Positions 31,546 through 42,019 of a DNA stretch of 64,000 nucleotides are shown piece after piece; position 1 is the first letter of the stretch, and each line of letters opens with the position of its first letter. Both the position numbers and the translations under genes were made by a program. The DNA is taken from contig JAILNX010000010.1 of NCBI GenBank assembly GCA_024691085.1, positions 18,094-82,093 of the forward strand, written 5' to 3'. The stretch is from Clostridiales bacterium. Its GTDB lineage: Bacteria > Bacillota > Clostridia > Christensenellales > CAG-138. The notes beneath the pieces were generated by a model. The model saw nothing but the letters and a program-made list of their open reading frames with translations, had not been told where the DNA came from and made no database searches.

Positions 31546-32688
31546 TTGAACACCGTTGATGCTTTTACCGCCCTTCTGCGCTGCGCAGTTACGGGCAGTA
31601 ACGAAAAGATCGATCTGGGCGAAGCGGATCCCGAGCTTTTGTACACCATGTCAAAGGCTCACGATCTTGCTCATCTGGTCTTTTACGAATTAAAGCGTCT
31701 CGGGATAACTCTGCCCGATGAGGTTCAGCAGAAGTTCAAAAAGCAATACGATATCGCGCTGTACCGTCACGTGAAGCGGACGGTCACGACCGAACAGATA
31801 CGCGCCGCGCTTGAAAGAGCGAAGATCCCGTTCGTGCTTTTGAAGGGCTCCGTGCTTCTTAATCTTTATCCCGAGGCGTGGATGAGGACAAGCTCGGACG
31901 TCGACGTGCTTGTCAGGGAGGCTGATCACAAAAGAGCGGCGGAAGCGTTCAAAGAAATAGGCTGGAAGACGCTCCATGAGTCGCCGCACGATCTCTTTCT
32001 TGTCACGCCGAGCGGCTTCAGCGTAGAGCTGCATCACACCCTGATCGAGGAGAACAGATACCCGCGTGTCGTATCGCTGCTGAAAAGGGTATGGGAGTAC
32101 GCATCTCCGAAGGAGGGCCTCTTCGAGCACGAACTTAATGATGAGTTCTTCTTCTATTACCATATCGCGCATATGGTGAAGCATTTCGAGAACGGCGGCT
32201 GCGGCTTGAGGCCGATCGTGGACCTCTGGATGCTCGATCACAGGACGGAGCATGACCGCGAAAAGCGCTTCGGGATGCTCGAAACGGGCGGCATTGCGCG
32301 TTTTGCCGAGATCATGGAGGAGCTTTCCGAGATATGGCTTTCAGGCAAGGAAAAGGATCCGTCCCTTAACGACGTCGAGGAGTACATCATAAACGGCGGC
32401 GCGTTCGGAACTTTCGAACACTCCGTCGTCGTCAAAAGAAACAAGGCCGCGAACGGCTTTACATATTATCTGCGCCGTCTGTTCCTTCCGTACGATCAGT
32501 TAAGGTGCATATACCCGATACTGAAAAAATGCCCGATACTGCTTCCGTTCTGCTGGATCGCACGCTGGTTCAGACTGCTGAACCCCAACGTGAGAAAGAG
32601 GACCATTAGCGAGATCGGCATCGCTGAATCCGCAGGCTCGGAAGCCGAAAGGATCGGAGCCATCATGAAACAGCTCGGCATTTCGTGA
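31546..32688 (+). CDS. Nucleotidyltransferase-family protein (PF14907-like)
   Basis: 380 residues from a TTG at 31546 after GAGG. The middle part has [20 protein letters not shown] and [15 protein letters not shown], a Pol-beta-like nucleotidyltransferase motif (G-S and D-x-D), followed by [12 protein letters not shown]. It matches the uncharacterised nucleotidyltransferase family often found inside capsule and exopolysaccharide clusters. The substrate is unknown; transfer of a nucleotidyl or phospho-group to a sugar or regulator is possible. It is the first gene of the operon. Confidence 0.8.
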   Translation: MNTVDAFTALLRCAVTGSNEKIDLGEADPELLYTMSKAHDLAHLVFYELKRLGITLPDEVQQKFKKQYDIALYRHVKRTVTTEQIRAALERAKIPFVLLKGSVLLNLYPEAWMRTSSDVDVLVREADHKRAAEAFKEIGWKTLHESPHDLFLVTPSGFSVELHHTLIEENRYPRVVSLLKRVWEYASPKEGLFEHELNDEFFFYYHIAHMVKHFENGGCGLRPIVDLWMLDHRTEHDREKRFGMLETGGIARFAEIMEELSEIWLSGKEKDPSLNDVEEYIINGGAFGTFEHSVVVKRNKAANGFTYYLRRLFLPYDQLRCIYPILKKCPILLPFCWIARWFRLLNPNVRKRTISEIGIAESAGSEAERIGAIMKQLGIS

Positions 32689-32743
32689 CCGGGTGCGGGC
32701 ATATTGTTTTCGCCGCAGGAATACAGTTTTAGGAGGATCGCTT

Positions 32744-33976
32744 ATGAAGATCGCAGTTGCGGGAACCGGATACGTGGGTTTGTCCCTCGCAGTCCTTTTG
32801 AGCCGGCACAACGAAGTTACGGCCGTCGATATCGTTCCCGAGAAGGTCGAAAAGCTCAACAACTGGATAAGCACTATCCAGGATGATTATATCGAAATGT
32901 TCCTTAAGGAGCACGAGGAGCGCGGGCTTAAGCTGAAAGCCACGACCGACGGCGTAACCGCGTACAGGGACGCCGATTTCGTCGTCATCGCCGCTCCGAC
33001 CAACTACGACCCGCAGAAGAACTTCTTCGACTGCTCCGCGGTCGAGAGCGTAATAAAGCTCGTGCTCGACAGCGGCTCCGCGGCGACCATGGTGATCAAA
33101 TCGACCATTCCCGTGGGCTATACCGCGTCGGTGCGCGAGAAGTTCGATACCGACCGCATACTGTTCAGCCCGGAGTTCTTAAGGGAATCCAAGGCACTTT
33201 ACGACAACCTCTACCCGAGCCGCATTATCGTCGGCTGCGATGAGATAAGCCGCGAAAGGGCGGAGACATTCGCGAAGCTCCTCGTCGAAGGAGCCGAGAA
33301 GAAGGACGTTCCCGTTCTGTTCATGGGCTCGACCGAGGCGGAGGCGGTAAAGCTGTTCGCCAACACGTATCTTGCACTGCGCGTTTCCTACTTCAACGAG
33401 CTCGACACCTACGCGGAGCTCAAGGGCCTCGACACCAGGTCCATCATCGACGGCGTCTGCCTCGATCCGCGCATCGGCACGCACTACAACAACCCGTCCT
33501 TCGGCTACGGCGGCTACTGCCTGCCCAAGGACACGAAGCAGCTTCTGGCCAATTTCCGTGACGTTCCCGAGAACCTCATCCAGGCGATCGTCGAGTCCAA
33601 CAGGACCAGAAAGGATCATATCGCCGACCGCGTGCTCGAGAAGGCGGGCTATTACACGGGCTCGTCCATGTGGAACGCCGCTAAGGAGCGTCCCGTCACC
33701 ATAGGCGTTTACCGCCTTACGATGAAGGCCAATTCCGATAATTTCAGACAGTCCAGCATACAGGGCGTTATGAAGAGGATAAAGGCCAAGGGCGCTACCG
33801 TCATTATCTACGAGCCGTCGCTCCCCGACGGAACGACCTTCTTCGGGAGCCTCGTCGTGAACGACATCGCGAAGTTCAAATCGGATAGCGATTCCATAAT
33901 CGCCAACCGCTACGATCCCGTCCTCGACGACGTCAGGGACAAGGTCTACACGAGGGATCTGTTCAGAAGAGACTGA
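32744..33976 (+). CDS. ugd: UDP-glucose 6-dehydrogenase
   Basis: 410 residues from the ATG at 32744 after AGGAGG. The NAD loop [15 protein letters not shown] is at the N-terminus, [20 protein letters not shown] in the middle, and the catalytic cysteine in [14 protein letters not shown] (near residue 260). It oxidises UDP-glucose twice to UDP-glucuronate, supplying uronic acid to the polymer. This is relevant because ATP-grasp ligases downstream could amidate the uronic carboxyl. A related sugar (ManNAc, for example) is possible, but the short form and motifs favour UDP-glucose. Confidence 0.9.
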   Translation: MKIAVAGTGYVGLSLAVLLSRHNEVTAVDIVPEKVEKLNNWISTIQDDYIEMFLKEHEERGLKLKATTDGVTAYRDADFVVIAAPTNYDPQKNFFDCSAVESVIKLVLDSGSAATMVIKSTIPVGYTASVREKFDTDRILFSPEFLRESKALYDNLYPSRIIVGCDEISRERAETFAKLLVEGAEKKDVPVLFMGSTEAEAVKLFANTYLALRVSYFNELDTYAELKGLDTRSIIDGVCLDPRIGTHYNNPSFGYGGYCLPKDTKQLLANFRDVPENLIQAIVESNRTRKDHIADRVLEKAGYYTGSSMWNAAKERPVTIGVYRLTMKANSDNFRQSSIQGVMKRIKAKGATVIIYEPSLPDGTTFFGSLVVNDIAKFKSDSDSIIANRYDPVLDDVRDKVYTRDLFRRD

Positions 33977-34005
33977 CAAAACGCCTTGATGAAAGGAAGA
34001 ACGGA

Positions 34006-34677
34006 ATGAACATTTTATTCGTAGTCGCGCATCCCGACGACGAGGTCCTCGGAGCAGGAGCGACGATAAACAAGCTGATCGGCGAAGACCACAACGTCGC
34101 CGTAGTGACCATGGCGAATCACGCCGCGGCAAGGGCGAATATCTCTGCGACATTATCGGAAGATCAGGCGAAAGCTTTTGAGATAATGGGCATAAAAAAG
34201 GCGTATTCCGCCGATTTCCCCAATATTCAGATGAACACCGTGCCGCATCTTAAGCTCGTGCAGTTCATTGAGAGCTGCATCGAGGACTGGCAGGCGGAAT
34301 GCATCTATACGCATCATCCGTCAGATACCAATAACGATCACGTTATGACCTCTTTTGCGGCGCAGGCGGCAAGCAGACTTTTCCAGCGAAAGCCGGGCGT
34401 ACCCGCGCTCAGACAGCTCGTTTATATGGAAGTTCCGTCAAGCACCGAATGGTCGCTCGATTCTTCCTCCAACCGGTTCACGCCCAATATGTTCGTCGAG
34501 ATAGGACGCGAAGGCGTGGAGCTTAAGCTAAAAGCGCTCGAGGCGTATGCCGGAGTGATGAGGCCCTATCCGCACCCCAGAAGCCGCGAGGCGATCGAGG
34601 GACTTGCGGCGTACCGCGGTTCCCAGGCGGGCTGCCTATATGCCGAAGCGTTCGAATCCGTCTTTTTCAGAGCGTGA
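34006..34677 (+). CDS. PIG-L/LmbE family deacetylase
   Basis: 223 residues. The metal-binding AHPDDEVLGAGATI motif is at residues 8-21, and the C-terminal IYTHHPSDTNNDHVM supplies the second His cluster. The family removes acetyl groups from N-acetylglucosaminyl compounds. In this operon it may de-N-acetylate a lipid-linked or nucleotide-linked amino sugar. It is followed 7 nt later by the initiating sugar transferase. Confidence 0.87.
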   Translation: MNILFVVAHPDDEVLGAGATINKLIGEDHNVAVVTMANHAAARANISATLSEDQAKAFEIMGIKKAYSADFPNIQMNTVPHLKLVQFIESCIEDWQAECIYTHHPSDTNNDHVMTSFAAQAASRLFQRKPGVPALRQLVYMEVPSSTEWSLDSSSNRFTPNMFVEIGREGVELKLKALEAYAGVMRPYPHPRSREAIEGLAAYRGSQAGCLYAEAFESVFFRA

Positions 34678-34684
34678 GGGTGCT

Positions 34685-35374
34685 ATGAAAAGGAGAACTG
34701 CTTACAGGTTTTTCAAACGTTTATTTGATATTTTATCGACGGGACTCGCTCTTATCATCCTCTCGCCGCTCTTCGTGATCGCGGCAGTCGGGATACTGAT
34801 CTCCGACCCCGGCCCGATCTTTTACCTTGCGAACCGCGCGGGCAAGGACAATAAGACGTTCAGAATGTTCAAGTTCCGGTCTATGAGAGTCGACAGGAAT
34901 GCGAACGAGAAGTCGCTCCGTCCGGATCAGGACAGGATATTCCCGTTCGGAAGGTTCATAAGGAAGACGAAGATCGACGAGCTGCCCCAGCTTCTCAACG
35001 TCTTTTTCGGGGACATGGCCGTTGTCGGGCCGAGACCGGCGTCCGTCGACCAGATCCCGATCACGAGAAGCGGAGCCAACGCCGTCGTCGCGAGCGTAAA
35101 GCCGGGACTCACGAGCCCCTCCGCGCTCTACGACTATCTTTACGGCGACACCATCGAGGACGAAGCGGAGTACATGGAAAAGGTCGCTCCGACGAGGCTC
35201 GCTCTCGACCGATACTATATCGGGAAGCAGACCGCCGGCTGCGATTTGAAAATGATCTGGTACACGGTGGTCTGCATCTTCGGTTCTGTTTTTCATAAGC
35301 CCGCCGTCTTTATACTGCGCGAGCTCATAGAAGCCGTCGACGGCGACAGGCGCGCGCTCGACGAGATGAAGTAA
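34685..35374 (+). CDS. Polyprenyl-phosphate sugar-1-phosphate transferase
   Basis: 229 residues from the ATG at 34685. One hydrophobic segment (about 12-38) is followed by DPGPIFYLANRAGKDNKTF, MFKFRSMRVDRNANE and the catalytic KIDELPQLLNVFFGDMAVVGPRP. This is the short monotopic phosphoglycosyltransferase type, the enzyme that starts repeat-unit assembly by moving a sugar-1-phosphate from UDP-sugar to undecaprenyl phosphate. FucNAc, GlcNAc or another sugar could be the donor. Confidence 0.92.
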   Translation: MKRRTAYRFFKRLFDILSTGLALIILSPLFVIAAVGILISDPGPIFYLANRAGKDNKTFRMFKFRSMRVDRNANEKSLRPDQDRIFPFGRFIRKTKIDELPQLLNVFFGDMAVVGPRPASVDQIPITRSGANAVVASVKPGLTSPSALYDYLYGDTIEDEAEYMEKVAPTRLALDRYYIGKQTAGCDLKMIWYTVVCIFGSVFHKPAVFILRELIEAVDGDRRALDEMK

Positions 35375-35418
35375 CGGCCGTTCTTTATGGACGCCCGAGC
35401 CGGTGAAAGGAGCGGTAA

Positions 35419-36570
35419 ATGAGCAAATACAGGGTTTTGCTGTTTGAGGGCAGAGCGCGCCAAAGCCTTCCTCTTGCTGAAGCCTTTAAAAAAATGGACT
35501 GCGAGGTCACCGCTTTGTGTGAATCAAAGCTTGACGTAGCTTATGTTTCAAGGTATTTCGATAATAAACTGATCGGCGTATGCAGCAATACCGACGAGGA
35601 GGGAACGGCGAAACAGGTCGAGGAGCTTGTTAAAACCGGGGAATACGACCTGGTGGTCCCGACGACCGACTTCTCCGCGATGATCCTCGCAAAGTACAGA
35701 GAGAGGTTTATTCCGTACTGTCACGTCGCTTCGAACGAGTGGAGCGTTTTTCAGATCGCTGCGGATAAGAACAAAACTATGAAGGTATGCACGGACTGCG
35801 GTCTGCCGTGTCCGCGCACGCTCTTTGACGTTGACAGCATCGATAAAGTCACGGGACTTCAGTATCCGATAGTGGTCAAGCCCAAGACCGGCTACGGCGC
35901 GATCGGCTTTAAAAAGGTGAACGACCGGGTCGAGCTTGAAAAGCTGCTCGACGGTCTGTCCGCGGAGGAGATCCGGCAGTTCGTATTTCAGGAGTACATT
36001 CCCCAGACCGATCTTCAGTATGAGTGCGCAATGTTCATGGACGACAATAACGAGGCCAAAACTGCGCTCGTGTTCAGCAAGAACCGCTGGTTCCCCGTCG
36101 AGGGCGGCTCAAGCACTTTAAACATCACCGTGGAACGGGCGGATATCGTGGAGAGCTGCACAAAACTTCTTCAGGCGATCAACTGGCGCGGCGCCGCAGA
36201 CATCGATCTTATTCAGGATCCGAGGGACGGAACGGCAAAGATTATGGAGATCAATCCCCGCGTATCGGGAAGCGTGAAGATCGCTTTCATAGCGGGTACC
36301 GATCAGGCAAGGCAGATGATCGAGCTTGCCGAGGGGAAAGATGTCACGGCGTACAGGGAGTATGAATACGGCTGGCGCCTTCGCTGCTTCCAGACCGATC
36401 TTCTCTGGTTCCTCAAATCAAAGGACAGGTTCAAAGCCAAGCCTTCATGGTTCAGCTGGAAGAGGACGAGAGAGCAGATCTTCTCCTTCAGAGATCCGAT
36501 CCCGTGGTTTGCCTTCTCGATCAAGGGCATCAAAAACTATCGATCGGAAATGAAAAAAAGAACGCAGTAA
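35419..36570 (+). CDS. ATP-grasp ligase (carbamoyl-phosphate synthase-like)
   Basis: 383 residues. The ATP-grasp core begins after an N-terminal Rossmann-like domain (VLLFEGRARQSLPLAEAF). ATP-site features are YPIVVKPKTGYGAIGFKKV (near residues 153-171), the QEYIPQTDLQYECAMF block and the metal-binding IMEINPRVSGSVK. Such enzymes join a carboxylate to an amine via acyl phosphate. It could attach an amino acid to a sugar carboxyl. It is the first of several ATP-grasp genes in the operon. Confidence 0.85.
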   Translation: MSKYRVLLFEGRARQSLPLAEAFKKMDCEVTALCESKLDVAYVSRYFDNKLIGVCSNTDEEGTAKQVEELVKTGEYDLVVPTTDFSAMILAKYRERFIPYCHVASNEWSVFQIAADKNKTMKVCTDCGLPCPRTLFDVDSIDKVTGLQYPIVVKPKTGYGAIGFKKVNDRVELEKLLDGLSAEEIRQFVFQEYIPQTDLQYECAMFMDDNNEAKTALVFSKNRWFPVEGGSSTLNITVERADIVESCTKLLQAINWRGAADIDLIQDPRDGTAKIMEINPRVSGSVKIAFIAGTDQARQMIELAEGKDVTAYREYEYGWRLRCFQTDLLWFLKSKDRFKAKPSWFSWKRTREQIFSFRDPIPWFAFSIKGIKNYRSEMKKRTQ

Positions 36571-36594
36571 CTTTAAAACCCGTAAGGAACCGGC

Positions 36595-37782
36595 ATGAAT
36601 ATTCTGATCGTATCACAGTATTACTATCCCGAACAGTTTCAGATAAACGAGATCGCGGAGGGCCTTGTGAAAAAAGGTCATTCCGTAACGGTGCTCTGCG
36701 GTCTGCCGAATTATCCACAGGGAAGGATATTCAAAGGCTACAGATTCGGCAAGCGGCATGAGACCGTGAACGGAGTGGAGATCAAACGATGCTTCCAGTT
36801 CGGCCGCGGAAAGAGCAAGGTCGGGCTGATCCTTAACTACGTTTCGTTCGCTCTGTCCGGTTCTTTAAAGGTCCTCTTCTTAAAGAAGAAGTATGACGTT
36901 GCCGTAAGCTATCAGCTTTCGCCGGTAACGATGGCGTACCCCGCGATGCTCTATAAAAAGCTTTCCGGGAAGAAGCTGTTCCTGTACTGCCTTGACATAT
37001 TCCCCGAATCGGTCCTCTCGCATACCGGCAGGGACGGATTCATCTACAGAAAAACCGCCGGCATCTCAAGAAAGATCTATAGCGCCTGCAATCTCATCGG
37101 AGTTACGTCCAAGCCGTTTTTGAAGTATCTTAACGAAGTAAACGGCGTTGACAAAGAAAAGATGGTCTATCTTCCCCAGCACGCAGGCGATGAGATGCTT
37201 AAAATGGATCTCGGCGCGGAAGACAACGGCGTCGCGGACTTTATGTTTGCCGGCAACATCGGGTTCGGGCAGAATCTTGAAACGCTGGTCGAGGCGGCCT
37301 CGCTGATCGCGGACAGAGATTTTGTCGTTCACATCGTCGGGGACGGATCGAAGCTGAACTCCCTTAAGGACGCGGTCAGGGAGAAGGGTCTTGAGAAAAG
37401 GTTTGTATTTTACGGGAGAGTCGATCGAAGCGAAATGCCCGATTATTATAAAAAGGCCGATGCCCTGATCCTGACTTTAAGGGGCGACAACGCGGTCGGC
37501 GATACTATGCCGGGCAAGCTTCAGACCTATATGACCACGGGCAAACCGATAATCGGCGCGATAAACGGCGCCGCGCAGGAGGTCATACTGGAGTCCGGCT
37601 GCGGTCTTTGCGGACCTGCCTCCGACGCCGGGACTCTCGCCAGGAATATGCTCGCGTTTATTGATTCGCCCGAGAGCTTTATTGGCTGCGGCGAAAAGGC
37701 GAGGGAGTACTTCCTTGAATACTTTACGCGTGACAAATGCATTAACGACTGGGAGCGGATCCTAACGGAATGCGCCGAATGA
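36595..37782 (+). CDS. GT4 glycosyltransferase, WbuB-like
   Basis: 395 residues, GT-B fold. It opens MNILIVSQYYYPEQFQINEIAE and LCGLPNYPQGRIFKGYR, the form seen in WbuB-type transferases. The C-terminal half carries VYLPQHAGDEMLKMDLG, FMFAGNIGFGQNLETLVEA and the donor-site LQTYMTTGKPIIGAINGAA. WbuB of E. coli O26 is associated with L-FucNAc; since FucNAc genes are at the end of this operon, this enzyme is the best candidate to transfer it. That link is inferred. Confidence 0.85.
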   Translation: MNILIVSQYYYPEQFQINEIAEGLVKKGHSVTVLCGLPNYPQGRIFKGYRFGKRHETVNGVEIKRCFQFGRGKSKVGLILNYVSFALSGSLKVLFLKKKYDVAVSYQLSPVTMAYPAMLYKKLSGKKLFLYCLDIFPESVLSHTGRDGFIYRKTAGISRKIYSACNLIGVTSKPFLKYLNEVNGVDKEKMVYLPQHAGDEMLKMDLGAEDNGVADFMFAGNIGFGQNLETLVEAASLIADRDFVVHIVGDGSKLNSLKDAVREKGLEKRFVFYGRVDRSEMPDYYKKADALILTLRGDNAVGDTMPGKLQTYMTTGKPIIGAINGAAQEVILESGCGLCGPASDAGTLARNMLAFIDSPESFIGCGEKAREYFLEYFTRDKCINDWERILTECAE

Positions 37783-37833
37783 TCACGCCGGAAAACCACG
37801 GACAAGCGTTGCGAAACTTAAGAGGACGTTATT

Positions 37834-38448
37834 ATGAACCTGAGATTTGTCATTGCAAAGATAATCGAAAAGACGCAGATAGCCGCTTTGAAAAACTGCA
37901 CGGTCGATAAAAGATCGAAGGTCTGCAGCAGATCGCGCGCCTATGATACCGTGATAAACAGGTATTCGTACGTCGGCAGCAACTGCACGGTGATCAATAC
38001 CGTGATAGGCAAATACTGCTCCATTGCCGACGGCTGCATCATCGGCGGACCCCAGCACCATATCGATTACGTTTCTTCGAGCCCCGTTTTCCACGAGGGG
38101 AGAAACTCGATGAAGAAGGTCTATTATCCTCACCCTGCGGTCGAACCGCCCGTGACGGTGATCGGAAACGACGTCTGGCTCGGAAACAACGTTATCATCA
38201 AGGGCGGCTGCACCATAGGAAACGGCGCGGTCGTCGGAATGGGGAGCGTCGTAACTCACGATATCCCCGATTACGAGGTGTGGGCGGGCAATCCCGCACG
38301 ACCGATCAGAAAGAGATTTGACGACGAAACCATAAGGTTCTTAAGCGACATCAGGTGGTGGGACTGGGAAGAAGAAAAGATAGAGAAGTACGCGAAGTAT
38401 TTTAACGATCCCGCCGCATTGAAGGCGGCACTGGAGGAAGAGAAATGA
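37834..38448 (+). CDS. Left-handed beta-helix O-acetyltransferase (CatB/XAT group)
   Basis: 204 residues. Hexapeptide-repeat strings (NCTVINTVIGKYCSIADGC and VIGNDVWLGNNVIIKGGC) flank a catalytic-His region at GGPQHHIDYVSSSPVF. The C-terminus GNPARPIRKRF is characteristic of XAT acetyltransferases of surface-glycan clusters. It is expected to O- or N-acetylate a sugar nucleotide or repeat unit. It overlaps the next glycosyltransferase by 4 nt (ATGA). Confidence 0.9.
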   Translation: MNLRFVIAKIIEKTQIAALKNCTVDKRSKVCSRSRAYDTVINRYSYVGSNCTVINTVIGKYCSIADGCIIGGPQHHIDYVSSSPVFHEGRNSMKKVYYPHPAVEPPVTVIGNDVWLGNNVIIKGGCTIGNGAVVGMGSVVTHDIPDYEVWAGNPARPIRKRFDDETIRFLSDIRWWDWEEEKIEKYAKYFNDPAALKAALEEEK

Positions 38449-39653
38449 ACATTCTTGTCGTGACTCCGATCTATCCCAGAACGGACGCCCCGAAAAACAC
38501 CACCGCGACGAAGGTCATCCATTATTTTGCCGACGAGTGGAGAAAAATGGGGCATAACGTCTGCGTGATACATACTCCCAACAGGCTGATGAAGATCTTC
38601 TACGTAATGCCGCAGTGGATCAAGAATATCCTTAAGGCAAAGACGGGAAACGAGTTCCCCGACGTCAAGATCACGAAAAAGGCAGAGTATTCGTTCGAGG
38701 GGATCAATGCCTTCCGCAGGCCTGTCTTCAAGCTCATCCCGAGGAAGCTGTCCTCTGACAGGGAGATCGCGGCTGCCGCGAGGGATATAAATGCTTTCCT
38801 CGAGAAGACCGGCTTCGTACCCGACATCATTCTGGGACACTGGGCCACACCGAGCGTTCAGCTTCTGAACGAGCTGAACAGATACTATAACTGCAGAAAG
38901 TCCATCGTCTTCCATGACGATTATTATACCGGCGCGTTCAACGCGAAGATGATCGAATGTATGCGCCGCATCGACGCCGTCGGGTGCAGATCGGTCACGC
39001 TTGCCGAAAAAGTCAAAAAGCAGCTGAAGCTTGAAAGCTCTCCGTTCATCTGCTATTCCGGCGTCCCCGACGACGTAGTCAGCACGGCGGCCTTCGATCC
39101 CGAAAGGGCGGGGGAGCCTCTTAACCGCTTCATATACGTCGGCGAGCTTATCCAAAGAAAATATTGCGACGTTGTCATTAAGGCGCTCGCAAGGCTCAAC
39201 GTCCCAGGCTGGCGTTTCGACGTGATAGGCGTAGGCAACGACCGAGGCAGATTCGAGCAGCTCGCCGAGAGTCTGGGCGTATCCGACCGCGTGACCTTCC
39301 ACGGGCGCGTCCCCAGGGAGAAGGTCTTCGAGCTTCTCGCAGGATCGCAGTGCTTTATCATGCCGAGCAAGAACGAGGCCTTCGGGCTTGTGTATCTTGA
39401 GGCCATGGTGTCGTCCTGCATCGCCGTGGGCTCCGTCGGAGAGGGCATCGACGGGATCATAAGAAACGGCGAGAACGGGCTGCTTGTCGAGCCCGGAAAC
39501 GAGGGCAGCCTTTATAACGCGCTTTCGGGATTAATGAATATGTCCGCCGAAGAGCGCACTGCGCTTGCCCGCAGAGGATTCGAGACCGCGGTAAGGTTTA
39601 CGGATTCTAACGTTGCCCGCAGCTATCTTTCGGACGCGGAGAATTGGAAATGA
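38445..39653 (+). CDS. GT4 family glycosyltransferase
   Basis: 402 residues, GT-B fold. The N-terminus NILVVTPIYPRTDAPKNTTATK is GT4-like. The C-terminal donor domain has NRFIYVGELIQRKYCDVVIKA, RVTFHGRVPREKVFELLAG and the EX7E motif at SKNEAFGLVYLEAMV. Overlap with the acetyltransferase start suggests strict co-expression. Donor and acceptor cannot be read from sequence. Confidence 0.9.
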   Translation: MNILVVTPIYPRTDAPKNTTATKVIHYFADEWRKMGHNVCVIHTPNRLMKIFYVMPQWIKNILKAKTGNEFPDVKITKKAEYSFEGINAFRRPVFKLIPRKLSSDREIAAAARDINAFLEKTGFVPDIILGHWATPSVQLLNELNRYYNCRKSIVFHDDYYTGAFNAKMIECMRRIDAVGCRSVTLAEKVKKQLKLESSPFICYSGVPDDVVSTAAFDPERAGEPLNRFIYVGELIQRKYCDVVIKALARLNVPGWRFDVIGVGNDRGRFEQLAESLGVSDRVTFHGRVPREKVFELLAGSQCFIMPSKNEAFGLVYLEAMVSSCIAVGSVGEGIDGIIRNGENGLLVEPGNEGSLYNALSGLMNMSAEERTALARRGFETAVRFTDSNVARSYLSDAENWK

Positions 39654-39718
39654 CGGCTCTTGCCGTTATAAGTTAGTTACGACCGAATTTCCCGATCTGT
39701 CAACAGGAAACAGTTCAG

Positions 39719-40915
39719 ATGATAAGAACGCTGATACAAAAGTTAAAATGCAAAAGAGGCACCCTTCTGCCGCTGGTATGCGCTCTGGTAATTATGACGT
39801 ACGTCGATTTCTTCCCGAGCGTGATCAGATACAATCTGTCCTACGTCGCATGGGGCGTGATACTGCTGGAGTGCCTGTTTACCTGTCCCTTAAGGATCAA
39901 CAGGACTGCCTTTTTCTACATCGCGTACGGCGCGGTGTTCCTGCTGATCGTTCTTATTTTCAGCGCTTTCAGCGATTTGCAGTATTATAAGAGTTCCATA
40001 GTTTACGCAATACTGGTAGCGCTCCTCGTTTTTATCTGCGGTTCTTTGATCGGCAACAAGCTCGATCCTGACGACGTGGAAGTCATCTGCAGATGGTACG
40101 TGCTCGGCGCGGTCCTTCTGTCGATCGTTCTGTTTATCAATACCGGCGGTGATTTCAACCTTGACAAAAGGCAATATCTGGGACTGAACAAGAACTCTGT
40201 CGGTCAGATCCTTTCTTCCGCGGCCATGGTCTTAATGGTAGGAGTATCCGCTAAAAAGAAGAAGGGGAACACCCTGATCCGCCTCGCCATGGTAGCGGTC
40301 CTGGTCACTATGCTTTTCCTGATAAGGTCCAGGACTTCCATCCTTTGCTTTGCCGTGGCGGTCGTGCTTATGCTGGCTTCGAGGTATACCAACAGGAAGG
40401 TGAAGCGATGGATCGCTTTCGCGGTCATCGTCTTCGCTGTCGTGCTGATCGCCGTTCCGGGCTTCCGCAACGCTTTGGTCAACAAGATCCTGTTCGCAAA
40501 CCGTGACGCGAGCGATATTGACGCTCTGAGCTCGGGCAGACTGACCATCTACAACAGGTTCTTCCCCATGCTTAAGGGGAATGAGCTGATGGGCTTGGGC
40601 CCGATGTATTACGAAAGCTTCTTCCTTTCTGCGATCCTTCAGTTCGGCATTCCTCTCGGCCTGTTTTTATGGGGCTACGTTCTGTTTATGCTGAGAGAGG
40701 TAAGGGTAAGGCGCAGGAGCCTTCCGTACGGATGGCTTTTGATGCTGATCGCAGTAAGCTATTCCCTTAACGGCCTCTTCGAGGGGCTTCCGCCGTTCGG
40801 CCCCGGCACGAAGAATTTCCTGCTTTGGCTTCTGTTCGGATTGGCGACCGCGCATACGGGATCCAGAGCAAATTATGAGAAAGGTGCAATGGAACATGGC
40901 GGACTGCTCAGATAA
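39719..40915 (+). CDS. O-antigen/capsule repeat-unit polymerase (Wzy-like)
   Basis: 398 residues with about ten to twelve hydrophobic helices and a large loop (about residues 265-300, with SGRLTIYNRFFPMLKGNEL) of the O-antigen ligase/polymerase family. The MLKGNELMGLGPMYYESFF block is similar to the conserved extracytoplasmic loop. It should polymerise lipid-linked repeats on the outer membrane face. It overlaps the acyltransferase gene by about 20 nt. Confidence 0.85.
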   Translation: MIRTLIQKLKCKRGTLLPLVCALVIMTYVDFFPSVIRYNLSYVAWGVILLECLFTCPLRINRTAFFYIAYGAVFLLIVLIFSAFSDLQYYKSSIVYAILVALLVFICGSLIGNKLDPDDVEVICRWYVLGAVLLSIVLFINTGGDFNLDKRQYLGLNKNSVGQILSSAAMVLMVGVSAKKKKGNTLIRLAMVAVLVTMLFLIRSRTSILCFAVAVVLMLASRYTNRKVKRWIAFAVIVFAVVLIAVPGFRNALVNKILFANRDASDIDALSSGRLTIYNRFFPMLKGNELMGLGPMYYESFFLSAILQFGIPLGLFLWGYVLFMLREVRVRRRSLPYGWLLMLIAVSYSLNGLFEGLPPFGPGTKNFLLWLLFGLATAHTGSRANYEKGAMEHGGLLR

Positions 40916-41993
40916 CAACAGACTGGACTATATAGACGTCGTAAAGGGCATCGGTATGCTGCTGGTGGTTTTCGCGCATATCCTTGTCTCCGGATCCGTT
41001 AACTGGTTCATCTACGCTTTCCATATGCCGCTGTTCTTCTTTATTTCGGGAGTCCTTTATAATCCCGCAAAGTACGACAGCTGCTTAAAACTGATAAAGA
41101 AGAGGATCCGCACGCTCCTGATCCCGTACGTCATCTATTCGGTCGTCACGTGGATCGTATGGGTTGTTTATTCGATCGCTGCCAAAAAACAGGTCGAAAG
41201 CTATTGGATGCCCCTTCTTCAGACGGTCATCGCGCAGGGCTCGGGCGGGTTCCTTGTACATAACGTGCCTCTCTGGTTCGTCACCTGCCTGTTCGCGGTC
41301 GAGGTACTGTACTATTTCGTAAACAAGATAAAGAGCCTCGCGCTTAAGCTGATCGTCGCTTTCGCGATAACCGCTCTCGGATACCTGATGATAGCGGTCT
41401 TCGGTTTCTTCCCGTTCAATCTTCTGCCGTGGAGCCTCGAGGTCGCGTTTGCAGCCTTCGCCTTCTATGCCGTCGGCAGCATCTTCGGGAAGAAGATCGT
41501 CGGATTCATATCTTTCCTGCATGGGAAGAACGTTTTCTTAAGGATTCTGGGCATCCTGCTCCTTGCGGGTACGGTATTTGCGTGCTCGCGGGTAAACAGG
41601 CATATTTCGTTCGGGTCCGACAGACTCGGCAGCCATCCGCTGGTACTGTATTTCGGCGCCTTTTCGGGCATCTTCATGATGTTCCTGTTAAGCTATGAGA
41701 TCGCGTCGATAAATACTCGCCTTAAGTTTCTCAACAAGGTGACGGACTATATTAAATGGATCGGCAAGAACAGCTTCCGCTTCATGGCGGTGCACGTTCC
41801 GATCAAGGGCTTCCTTGTGACCGTTGCCGCAAAGGTATTCCACGTTACCGTAAAAGCGGTGGGAAGGAGCTTCGTTTATTCCGGAATCGTGTTCATCGCA
41901 ACAATGATCATCGCTTCCGTTATCACGATGGCAACCAACTTTGTTATTGATAAGATCGCGAAAAAACGCCGTGAGCGCAAGCTGACTGCGTAA
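40896..41993 (+). CDS. Acyltransferase 3 family membrane protein
   Basis: 365 residues from the ATG at 40896 (AAGGTG 9 nt upstream), inside the end of wzy; an in-frame ATG 21 nt upstream is an alternative. It begins RLDYIDVVKGIGMLLVVFAH (the catalytic His) and FHMPLFFFISGVLY, then has about nine further helices. This is OafA-type acyltransferase-3, which O-acetylates or O-succinylates polysaccharides. A second acyl donor path beside the XAT enzyme is likely. Confidence 0.88.
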   Translation: MADCSDNNRLDYIDVVKGIGMLLVVFAHILVSGSVNWFIYAFHMPLFFFISGVLYNPAKYDSCLKLIKKRIRTLLIPYVIYSVVTWIVWVVYSIAAKKQVESYWMPLLQTVIAQGSGGFLVHNVPLWFVTCLFAVEVLYYFVNKIKSLALKLIVAFAITALGYLMIAVFGFFPFNLLPWSLEVAFAAFAFYAVGSIFGKKIVGFISFLHGKNVFLRILGILLLAGTVFACSRVNRHISFGSDRLGSHPLVLYFGAFSGIFMMFLLSYEIASINTRLKFLNKVTDYIKWIGKNSFRFMAVHVPIKGFLVTVAAKVFHVTVKAVGRSFVYSGIVFIATMIIASVITMATNFVIDKIAKKRRERKLTA

Positions 41994-42019
41994 AAATATT
42001 TTTCAGGAGAGATCATCAG